From Clostridium sardiniense (GTDB taxonomy: Bacteria > Bacillota > Clostridia > Clostridiales > Clostridiaceae), in the NCBI RefSeq assembly GCF_016907995.1, contig NZ_JAFBDA010000006.1:1-64000 (forward strand): a DNA stretch of 64,000 bases. The letters are read 5' to 3'. The notes below the pieces were generated by a model. The model saw nothing but the letters and a program-made list of their open reading frames with translations. It did not search any database and had not been told where the DNA came from. The translations under genes and the position numbers were made by a program. Below are positions 8,368 to 14,995 of this stretch, piece after piece (position 1 is the stretch's first letter; the number at the start of each line of letters is the position of its first letter).

Positions 8368-10080
8368 ATGTTAAAAAAATTTATTAGTTATTATAAGCCC
8401 TATAAAAGGCTATTTTTATTTGATATGCTTGCAGCACTTATAGCTGCAGGATGTGATTTGGTATATCCATATATGACAAAGGAACTTATAAATATATCTA
8501 TACCAGATAAAAACTTGAGAATGATAATTACTTTTGCGATAGCATTGATTATGATTTTCATTGTTAAGGCTCTTTGTGTTTATTTCATGCAATATTGGGG
8601 ACATGTAGTTGGAGTACGAATGCAGGGGGATATGAGAAGAGAGTTATTTACTCACCTTCAAAGACTTCCAAACAAGTATTTTGACAACAACAAAACTGGA
8701 GATATAATGTCTAGAATAGTTAATGATTTAAATGATATCTCAGAACTTGCACATCATGGTCCAGAAGATTTATTTATTTCAATCATAATGTTAGTTGGAT
8801 CTTTCTTAATACTTATAAATATAAATGTGTTACTTACACTTATAATATTTGCTTTTATCCCTATAATAGTTATTTTCACATTTATACAAAGAAATAGAAT
8901 GCATAAAGCATTTCTTAAAACAAGAGAAGAAACAGGATTCGTAAATGCTACTTTAGAAAATAGTATATCAGGTATAAAAGTTTCAAAAGCTTTTGTAAGT
9001 GAAGAGTATGAAGTTAAAAAATTTGAAGTAGGAAATTCAAGATTTAAAAATGCAAGAGAGAGTGCTTATAAAGTTATGGCTCAATATTTTTCAGGAGCTG
9101 GGTTCTATGTAGATTTATTAAATTATATTGTTTTAATAGCTGGTGGTATATTCACTTTATATGGGAAAATAAACATAGGTGATTTTATGGCATATGTTTT
9201 ATATATAAAATTATTTACTGATCCTATTAAAAAGCTTATAAACTTTATGGAACAATATCAAAATGGTATGACTGGATTTAAGAGATTTACTGATATATTA
9301 AATGTCCAAGATGAGCAAGATAAAAAGGATTCTAAAAATTTATCTAATGTTAAGGGCAATATAGAATTTAAAGATGTTCATTTTAGCTATGAAGATAAAA
9401 AAATTCTTGAAGGAATATCTTTAGATATAGAGGCTGGAAAAATGGTTGCATTGGTTGGTCCTTCAGGAGGAGGTAAAACTACATTCTGTAATTTAATTCC
9501 AAGATTCTATGAAATAGAAAGTGGAGATATTTTAATTGATGGAAATAGTATTTATGATACTAAGGTTGATTCATTAAGAAGGAATATAGGTATAGTTCAG
9601 CAAGAAGTATTCTTATTTACTGGAACTATAAAAGAAAATATTCTATATGGTAATATGAATGCAACGGAAGAGGAAGTTATAGAGGCTTGTAAGCTTGCAA
9701 ATATTCATGACTTTATAATGGCACAAAAAGATGGTTATGAAACTTACATAGGAGAAAGAGGAGTAAAACTTTCAGGTGGTCAAAAACAAAGAATATCAAT
9801 AGCTAGAGTATTTTTAAAGAATCCACCAATTCTTATATTAGATGAAGCAACATCAGCACTTGATAATACTACTGAGTATATGATACAAAAATCATTAGAA
9901 AAACTTTGCGTTGGAAGAACTACTATAGTTGTAGCACATAGATTATCAACTATAAGAAATGCAGATGAAATAGTAGTTTTAACTGATAATGGTATTGAAG
10001 AAAAAGGCACACATAAGGAATTATTAGAAAAAGAAGGAGTGTATGCAAATCTTTATAATTCAGCTATTAAATTAAATTAA
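8368..10080 (+). CDS. ABC transporter half-exporter (fused permease and ATPase)
   Basis: The 570-residue protein is a type IV half-transporter. A six-helix exporter domain (about residues 1-320) is followed by an ATPase with Walker A GPSGGGKTT, Q-loop VQQEVFLF, signature LSGGQKQR, Walker B ILILDEATSALD and the H-loop VVAHRLSTI. Such proteins dimerise to export drugs, lipids or peptides. No peptidase domain is present. It begins nine bases after the importer ATPase with AAGGAG, so it may be co-transcribed, but nothing links it to that importer's substrate. Substrate unknown. Confidence 0.85.
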   Translation: MLKKFISYYKPYKRLFLFDMLAALIAAGCDLVYPYMTKELINISIPDKNLRMIITFAIALIMIFIVKALCVYFMQYWGHVVGVRMQGDMRRELFTHLQRLPNKYFDNNKTGDIMSRIVNDLNDISELAHHGPEDLFISIIMLVGSFLILININVLLTLIIFAFIPIIVIFTFIQRNRMHKAFLKTREETGFVNATLENSISGIKVSKAFVSEEYEVKKFEVGNSRFKNARESAYKVMAQYFSGAGFYVDLLNYIVLIAGGIFTLYGKINIGDFMAYVLYIKLFTDPIKKLINFMEQYQNGMTGFKRFTDILNVQDEQDKKDSKNLSNVKGNIEFKDVHFSYEDKKILEGISLDIEAGKMVALVGPSGGGKTTFCNLIPRFYEIESGDILIDGNSIYDTKVDSLRRNIGIVQQEVFLFTGTIKENILYGNMNATEEEVIEACKLANIHDFIMAQKDGYETYIGERGVKLSGGQKQRISIARVFLKNPPILILDEATSALDNTTEYMIQKSLEKLCVGRTTIVVAHRLSTIRNADEIVVLTDNGIEEKGTHKELLEKEGVYANLYNSAIKLN

Positions 10081-10114
10081 GTTAATTTAATTTAAACTAA
10101 TACTTTGTAATTTA

Positions 10115-10160
10115 AAATAGGTTAGAGCAATAAGATTAAAAAAACTCTAACCTATTTTTA
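10115..10160 (+). terminator. Intrinsic terminator
   Basis: A 13-bp stem (AAATAGGTTAGAG / CTCTAACCTATTT) with a 17-base loop is followed by TTTAT. It closes the ABC operon. Confidence 0.75.
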
Positions 10161-10166
10161 TATTTA

Positions 10167-10210
10167 ATAATATTCTTTAATATTATTAAAATAATATTAA
10201 AGAATATTAT
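10167..10210. repeat. Perfect 21-bp inverted repeat
   Basis: Two 21-base arms (10167-10187 and 10190-10210) are exactly complementary with a two-base AA centre. There is no T-run after either side, and it lies beyond the terminator of the upstream operon and about 25 bases before the -35 of the thioredoxin promoter. It is made only of A/T apart from one C and one G, so chance is more plausible than for a mixed sequence, but perfection over 44 bases is notable. Confidence 0.6.
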
Positions 10211-10233
10211 AGGAGTAATTGTTAAAAATAGTA

Positions 10234-10262
10234 TTGACTATTAGTTTGAAAAGAGTTATTAT
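10234..10262 (+). promoter_or_regulatory. SigA-type promoter of the thioredoxin operon
   Basis: TTGACT (10234-10239), a 17-base spacer and TATTAT (10257-10262). The predicted transcript would start near 10269, just before the palindrome at 10279. Confidence 0.65.
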
Positions 10263-10278
10263 TAAGAAAATATGAAAT

Positions 10279-10295
10279 ATACCCCTTAGGGGTAT
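10279..10295. promoter_or_regulatory. 17-bp GC-rich palindrome, operator-like (CsoR/CstR resemblance)
   Basis: ATACCCC-TTA-GGGGTAT is perfectly symmetrical and is the most GC-rich spot for hundreds of bases. It lies between the predicted transcription start and the AGGAGG ribosome-binding site of the thioredoxin gene. The C4/G4 core flanked by ATA/TAT resembles operators described for CsoR-family repressors, especially the persulfide-sensing CstR type. The match to a regulator is inference; no such regulator gene is in the window. Confidence 0.5.
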
Positions 10296-10314
10296 GAATT
10301 AGGAGGAATTTATT

Positions 10315-10629
10315 ATGCCAAAACACATAGGAGATAATAGTTTTAGTGCGGAAGTTTTAGATCAAAAAGGAGTAGTTTTAGTTGACTTTTTTGCAACTTG
10401 GTGTGGGCCTTGCAAAATGATAGCCCCTGTTTTAGAAGAATTAGAAACTGAAATGGAAGATGTTAAATTTGTTAAAATAGATGTTGATGAAAGCCCAGAA
10501 GTAGCTAATAAGTATCAAATACAAAGTATACCAACTTTAAAAGTATTTAAAGACGGAAAAGATGTTGATATGGTTGTAGGATTTTTACCAAAAGATCAAA
10601 TAAAAGCTTTAATAGAAAAGCATATATAA
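10315..10629 (+). CDS. trxA: Thioredoxin
   Basis: The 104-residue protein has the classic thioredoxin fold with active site WCGPC (Cys30 and Cys33), the buried Asp of VLVDFFATW, and the cis-proline loop SIPTLKVFKDG. It reduces protein disulfides in the cytosol. The start follows AGGAGG. The reductase-like gene begins only ten bases downstream, so the two form an operon under the promoter at 10234. Confidence 0.95.
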   Translation: MPKHIGDNSFSAEVLDQKGVVLVDFFATWCGPCKMIAPVLEELETEMEDVKFVKIDVDESPEVANKYQIQSIPTLKVFKDGKDVDMVVGFLPKDQIKALIEKHI

Positions 10630-10639
10630 GAGAATTTCT

Positions 10640-11494
10640 ATGGATAGTAGATATGATATTGCTATAGTAGGAAGTGGTCCTGCAGGATTATCAGCAGCAT
10701 TAAATGCAAAAATTAGAAATAAATCATTTATAATTTTTGGGAATAATAATCTTAGTGATAAAATAGAAAAGGCTCCCAAAGTTAATAATTATTTAGGATT
10801 TACTTCAGGTACAGGAAAAAGTCTTCTAGAGAGCTTTCAAAACCATATAAATAAGATGGGCATAGAAATTGTAAATGAGAGAATAAATACCATATATTCT
10901 ATGGGAGATTATTTTACTTTAATGGTTAACCAAAAGATGTATGAAGCTAAAACAGTTATATTAGCAACTGGAGTAGAATATACAAAACCATTAAAAGGAG
11001 AAGAAGAGTTTATCGGAAAAGGTGTAGGATACTGCGCAACATGCGATGCACCTCTTTATAAAGGTAAGAGAGTAACTATAATTAGTTATAATGAGGTAGG
11101 AGAAGAAGAAGCAAACTTTGTAAGTGAGCTAGCAGGGGAAGTATTCTTTGTTCCGATGTATAAAGGTGATTATAAGTTAAATGACAGTATAAATATAATA
11201 AAAGAGACACCGACTGAAATTATAGGTGACTCTAAAGTTTCTAAAGTATTATTTAAAAATGGAGAAGAGTTAGAAACAGATGGTGTATTTTTATTAAAAA
11301 ATGCTGTTCCACCAACTCAATTAGTACCAGGACTTGAGATTGAAGATGGGCATATAAAAGTAGATAGATTAATGAAAACAAATATTAAAGGATGTTTTGC
11401 AGCAGGAGATTGTATTGGTACGCCGTATCAGTATATAAAATCTGCTGGAGAAGGAAATGTTGCAGCACTTAGTGCAGCATCATACTTAGGATAA
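10640..11494 (+). CDS. Thioredoxin reductase-like flavoprotein lacking the NAD(P)H motif (probable ferredoxin-dependent type)
   Basis: At 284 residues it is shorter than NADPH-dependent TrxB (about 310-320). It keeps the FAD-binding GSGPAG (11-16), the ATG loop of ILATGVEYTK, the redox pair CATC (Cys132, Cys135) and the C-terminal FAD segment GCFAAGDCIG. Where TrxB has the Gly-rich GGGNSAxxEA and an HRR-type NADPH phosphate site, this protein has SYNEVGEEEA and FVPMYKGDY. That pattern is what is known of the clostridial ferredoxin-dependent flavin thioredoxin reductase (FFTR). The ribosome-binding site is weak (AAGAGAA), consistent with coupling to trxA. Electron donor is inferred, not shown. 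Confidence 0.8.
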   Translation: MDSRYDIAIVGSGPAGLSAALNAKIRNKSFIIFGNNNLSDKIEKAPKVNNYLGFTSGTGKSLLESFQNHINKMGIEIVNERINTIYSMGDYFTLMVNQKMYEAKTVILATGVEYTKPLKGEEEFIGKGVGYCATCDAPLYKGKRVTIISYNEVGEEEANFVSELAGEVFFVPMYKGDYKLNDSINIIKETPTEIIGDSKVSKVLFKNGEELETDGVFLLKNAVPPTQLVPGLEIEDGHIKVDRLMKTNIKGCFAAGDCIGTPYQYIKSAGEGNVAALSAASYLG

Positions 11495-11520
11495 GTGTCA
11501 GAATTTCTGGCACTTTTTTT
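11493..11520 (+). terminator. Intrinsic terminator of the thioredoxin operon
   Basis: An 11-bp stem (AAGTGTCAGAA / TTCTGGCACTT, one G-T pair) overlaps the reductase stop codon and runs into seven T residues. Confidence 0.85.
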
Positions 11521-11521
11521 A

Positions 11522-11549
11522 TTGACAAGTATATAATAAGGAGTATAAT
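11522..11549 (+). promoter_or_regulatory. Consensus SigA promoter
   Basis: TTGACA (11522-11527), a 16-base spacer and TATAAT (11544-11549): both hexamers are perfect. It drives the small ORF at 11587. Confidence 0.8.
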
Positions 11550-11586
11550 ATTATTTTATAATGCTATTTGAAAGGGGGAGAAAGTA

Positions 11587-11718
11587 ATGATGGATTATAG
11601 AGAAGAATTTATCACAAAAATTAAACAAGCTGCTAGTGATAAGTACAATAGAAGAGATCTTTCAGAATTAAATTTTGAAGAGTTAAAAAAATTATCAGAA
11701 GAATTATCTTCAAAATAA
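11587..11718 (+). CDS. Small 43-residue acidic/basic helical protein
   Basis: A short ORF starting ATGATG after AAAGGGGGAG codes for a charged, probably helical peptide. It reads MMDYREEFITKIKQ at the start and ends LKKLSEELSSK. It has no Cys, no signal peptide and no hydrophobic segment. It is framed by a perfect promoter and its own terminator, which argues that it is expressed. I do not recognise the family. A second ATG at 11590 would give 42 residues. Confidence 0.6.
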   Translation: MMDYREEFITKIKQAASDKYNRRDLSELNFEELKKLSEELSSK

Positions 11719-11753
11719 GAAAGGGATAACACATGTTTATAGAACAGATGTAG

Positions 11754-11796
11754 AAAAGAGTAGTTAGATTGTAAATATAACTACTCTTTTTGTTTT
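11754..11796 (+). terminator. Intrinsic terminator
   Basis: A 13-bp stem (AAAAGAGTAGTTA / TAACTACTCTTTT) with an 11-base loop is followed by TTTTTGTTTTT. It ends the 43-residue ORF transcript. Confidence 0.85.
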
Positions 11797-11880
11797 TAAA
11801 TTAAAAAAGGTTTACTTTTAAGAGTTAGGAAAATGTATTTTTTATAGACTTATAATAAAGAGGATATTAATATAGATAAA

Positions 11881-11908
11881 AAAAGCAAGGTTAAATAACC
11901 TTACTTTT
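11881..11908 (-). terminator. Intrinsic terminator of the helicase gene
   Basis: Inverted repeat AAAAGCAAGGTTA / TAACCTTACTTTT with A-run on the plus strand, giving a T-run after the hairpin on the minus strand. Confidence 0.75.
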
Positions 11909-11919
11909 AAATATATAAA

Positions 11920-13491
11920 TTATCTTCTTTTTGTAGCTACTTCAACATTAACTCTTCTACCATTAAGTTTAATACCTGAACATTTTTCAATAACTTTCTT
12001 TTGTATATCAGGGTCTACTGAAACAAATGAGAAGTTTTCAAGTATATCAATCTTATTGATCTTTGATCCATTTATCTTAGCTCTATCAGCAATGAATTTT
12101 ACGAAAGTCTTAGGTGATAATTGATCTCTCTTACCTATTGAGAAGAATAGTCTAACATCTTCAGATTTTGGAGCAGTTAGAGCATTTTCCTTATACTCAA
12201 ATGACATTTCTTTATCAAATTGCATCTTAAGTAATGCAGCTATTGCATCAACTGAATCAAAGTTTTCAGCTATGCTTTCAGCAAGAGGTAAGTACTTTTT
12301 GAAAGCTTTTTCTTCAAGTACAGTTTCTATACTTGAATATTTATCTTGAAGTTTCTTTTCAAGTATTTCATCTACTGTAGGTATCTTAGCTTTTTCTATG
12401 TTACCCTTAGTAACTTTCTTAATTTCTCTCATCATTCCATTTTCTCTTGGAGTAACGAATGAGTAAGCAGTACCTTCTCTGTTAGCTCTTCCTGTTCTTC
12501 CGATTCTGTGAACATAGCTTTCAACGTCTTGAGTTAAATCGTAGTTTATAACGTGAGTAACCCCTTCAACGTCTATTCCTCTTGCAGCAACATCAGTTGC
12601 AACTAAGAAGTTTAATGCACCTTCTTTAAATCTCTTTAAAGTTTTCATTCTATGAACTTGAGACATATCACCGTGCATACCTTCAACAACATAGTTTTTA
12701 CTTTGCATGTCTTGAACTAATTCATCTACGCCCTTTTTAGTTCTACAGAATACTATAGCTATTTCTGGATTATCAAAATCTAGAACTCTACATAATGCTT
12801 CAAATTTATTTTTATTATTAACTTCAAAGAATTTTTGTTCAATTTTAGATACTGTCATAGCTACTTTCTTAATTTCAATATGCTTAGCATCTTTTTTCAT
12901 ATACTTGTTAGCTAATTTTTTAATTTGAGGTGGCATAGTAGCAGAGAATAAAAGTGTTTGACGATCCTCTGGTAATTCATTTATAACGCTCTCTATATCA
13001 TCTATAAATCCCATATTTAGCATTTCATCAGCTTCATCTAATACTAAATAGTTAGCTTTGTTTAGGTTAAGTTTTTTTCTTCTGATTAAGTCAAGAACTC
13101 TACCAGGTGTTCCAACAACTATATCAACATGTTGGTTTAAAGCCTTTATTTGTTTAGTGATTGAATCTCCGCCATATACAGGTAATACTTGTAATTTTTC
13201 ATATTTAGTAAGCTTTTTAAACTCCTCATAAACTTGGATTGCAAGTTCTCTTGTAGGAGTAAGTATTAATGCACCAACATTATTTGATCTTTCGAAAGTA
13301 TTAAGTATTGAACAACCAAAAGCAGCAGTTTTTCCAGTTCCTGTTTGTGCTTGCCCGATTAGGTCATAACCCTCTGTAGCTAGTGGTATACTTTGTGCTT
13401 GTATCGCTGATGGTGCTTCATATCCTAAATCAGTTATCGCCTTTAGGATATTTTCTCTTAAGTTTAAATCTTCAAATTTTATATTATTCAT
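11920..13491 (-). CDS. DEAD-box RNA helicase with DbpA-type C-terminal RNA-binding domain
   Basis: The 523-residue protein has all DEAD-box motifs: Q motif around APSAIQAQSIP, motif I AQTGTGKT, PTRELA, TPGRVLDL, motif II DEAD, motif III SAT, ARGID and motif VI HRIGRTGR. After the two RecA domains (to about residue 370) is a linker and then a DbpA RNA-binding domain (about 445-520, RLFFSIGKRDQLSPKTF). In DbpA/YxiN the domain targets 23S rRNA during 50S assembly. The longer linker is also seen in clostridial CshA/DeaD proteins, so ribosome assembly versus mRNA turnover or cold adaptation is open. A GAAGGGA site precedes the start. Confidence 0.9.
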   Translation of the reverse strand: MNNIKFEDLNLRENILKAITDLGYEAPSAIQAQSIPLATEGYDLIGQAQTGTGKTAAFGCSILNTFERSNNVGALILTPTRELAIQVYEEFKKLTKYEKLQVLPVYGGDSITKQIKALNQHVDIVVGTPGRVLDLIRRKKLNLNKANYLVLDEADEMLNMGFIDDIESVINELPEDRQTLLFSATMPPQIKKLANKYMKKDAKHIEIKKVAMTVSKIEQKFFEVNNKNKFEALCRVLDFDNPEIAIVFCRTKKGVDELVQDMQSKNYVVEGMHGDMSQVHRMKTLKRFKEGALNFLVATDVAARGIDVEGVTHVINYDLTQDVESYVHRIGRTGRANREGTAYSFVTPRENGMMREIKKVTKGNIEKAKIPTVDEILEKKLQDKYSSIETVLEEKAFKKYLPLAESIAENFDSVDAIAALLKMQFDKEMSFEYKENALTAPKSEDVRLFFSIGKRDQLSPKTFVKFIADRAKINGSKINKIDILENFSFVSVDPDIQKKVIEKCSGIKLNGRRVNVEVATKRR

Positions 13492-13824
13492 TCAAATTTC
13501 CCTTCATATATATATATTTATTATATATTTGTTATATATTTTTTTATATATTTGTACCGTACATTCTATAATTAATTATCAACTTATTAATTATAGCTTA
13601 TAGAATAGGTAATTGTAAAGGCGGTTTAAAACATTTAGTGAAGTAATCTATTACATATGGAGGATATTTGTAGAATAAATTAAAAATATAGAAAAAATGA
13701 ATATTTAATAGAAAAAATAAATGACTATTGACTAAGAAATATAAAATTTGTATTCTTATAAATAGACAATTTTGTTATTATGAATAAATATTGTGGAAAA
13801 GTAAATTTAAAGGATAGGTGAGAC
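13492..13824. other. 333-bp intergenic region between divergent genes
   Basis: Very AT-rich sequence with a TATATA-rich tract near 13505-13555 close to the helicase start. No ORF with a ribosome-binding site and no riboswitch-like element was seen. On the plus strand TTGACT (13728-13733), a 17-base spacer and TATTCT (13751-13756) is a probable promoter for the deoxynucleoside kinase. Confidence 0.5.
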
Positions 13825-14490
13825 ATGTTGATAGTTGTTGGCGGAATGATAGGACTTGGAAAGAGCTCAGTTGCAAAAATACTTGGAGAACATTTTAATT
13901 CAGAGGTTTTTTATGAAAGTGTAGATGATAATCCAATATTACCTTTATTCTATAGTGAAACAGAAGAAGAAATAAATAAGAAAAGATATCCATTCTTATT
14001 ACAATTATATTTTTTAAATACAAGATTTAAAAGCATAAAGGAAGCTTTAGTACATAATAATAATGTATTAGATAGATCAATTTATGAAGATTGGTATTTT
14101 GCAAAAAAGAATATGGAACTTGGTAGAATATCAGAGCTTGAAATGTCTATATATGAAAATTTATTAAATAATATGATGGAAGAACTTGAGGAGTTACCAA
14201 AGAAGGCACCAGATATAATGGTTTATTTAAAAGGATCATTTGAAACAGTATTGGAAAGAATTAAACTTAGAGGTAGAGAGTTTGAAATAGATGATAATCT
14301 AAGAGAGTATTACGAATTTTTATGGAAAGATTATGATGCTTGGGTAGATAATCATTATAAAGCATCAGATGTACTAATAATCGATATGGATAAAATGGAT
14401 GTAGTAAATAATGAATCTGATAAAGAAAAGTTGGTTAAATTAGTACAAGCTAAAGTGAAAGAAGTTAGAGAAAAAGGCGAGATTGTATAA
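13825..14490 (+). CDS. Deoxynucleoside kinase (dAK/dGK family)
   Basis: The 221-residue protein carries the P-loop GMIGLGKSS, a substrate-site ESVDDNPILPLFY, the DRS motif LDRSIYEDWYFA and the lid arginines of VLERIKLRGREFE. These are the marks of the bacterial deoxyadenosine/deoxyguanosine kinase family, which phosphorylates deoxynucleosides with ATP for salvage. Substrate preference is not readable from the sequence. AGGTGAG precedes the ATG. Its 3' end is part of a 53-base imperfect tandem duplication (see the repeat entry), which adds a second, untranslated copy after the stop. Confidence 0.88.
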   Translation: MLIVVGGMIGLGKSSVAKILGEHFNSEVFYESVDDNPILPLFYSETEEEINKKRYPFLLQLYFLNTRFKSIKEALVHNNNVLDRSIYEDWYFAKKNMELGRISELEMSIYENLLNNMMEELEELPKKAPDIMVYLKGSFETVLERIKLRGREFEIDDNLREYYEFLWKDYDAWVDNHYKASDVLIIDMDKMDVVNNESDKEKLVKLVQAKVKEVREKGEIV

Positions 14491-14546
14491 TATTAGTACA
14501 AGCTAAAATAAAAGAAGTTAAATAAGAAGAAAAAATGGTATAATAA
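14439..14546 (+). repeat. Imperfect tandem duplication at the 3' end of the kinase gene
   Basis: The stretch 14439-14491 (starting ATTAGTACAAGCTAAA) is followed directly by a second copy at 14492-14546 (ATTAGTACAAGCTAAA again, then diverging). The first copy codes for the kinase C terminus and its stop codon; the second is non-coding and ends in GGTATAATAA, which can act as the -10 of the next gene. Confidence 0.75.
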
Positions 14547-14579
14547 CGTAAAATTATTTTATAAAGGGAGATGTGGAAT

Positions 14580-14957
14580 ATGGGTTTATTAGGTGGAATA
14601 TTGGGAAATGCTTCAGAAGTTTCAAGAGATTCTGTTATTAAGGATTTTGGTAAATTAATTGCAAGTGGAGAAAGTATTGAAAAAGCATACAAGCTTATAA
14701 GAGATACATTTATCTTTACAGATAAAAGGCTTATAATGGTAGATGTTCAAGGTGCTACAGGAAAGAAGGTAGAATATCATAGTATACCTTATAAAAGTAT
14801 AACTCATTTTTCAGTAGAATCATCAGGACATTTTGATTTAGATTCAGAACTTAAAATATGGATTTCAGGTACAGCACAGCCTATACAAAAGCAATTTACT
14901 AAAGGCGTAGATATATATGAAATACAAGCTATTTTAGCACAAGCAGCTTGTAGGTAG
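14580..14957 (+). CDS. Bacterial PH-domain protein (YvbH-like)
   Basis: The 125-residue protein matches the small bacterial pleckstrin-homology-like family. After a short helical N terminus come DTFIFTDKRLIMVDVQG and KKVEYHSIPYKSITHFSVE, then the C-terminal strand KIWISGTAQPIQKQF and a closing helix. Function in bacteria is not settled, and no membrane segment is present. GGGAG at 14566-14570 favours ATG 14580 over the in-frame ATG at 14571. It lies 90 bases after the deoxynucleoside kinase and ends at a hairpin shared with nadE. Confidence 0.8.
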   Translation: MGLLGGILGNASEVSRDSVIKDFGKLIASGESIEKAYKLIRDTFIFTDKRLIMVDVQGATGKKVEYHSIPYKSITHFSVESSGHFDLDSELKIWISGTAQPIQKQFTKGVDIYEIQAILAQAACR

Positions 14958-14994
14958 AAAAAAGATGGTGATATATTTATCACCATCTTTTAAT
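14958..14994. terminator. Bidirectional intrinsic terminator
   Basis: A 13-bp stem (AAAAGATGGTGAT / ATCACCATCTTTT) with A- and T-runs on either side separates the PH-domain gene from the convergent nadE. Confidence 0.85.
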
Positions 14995-14995
14995 T

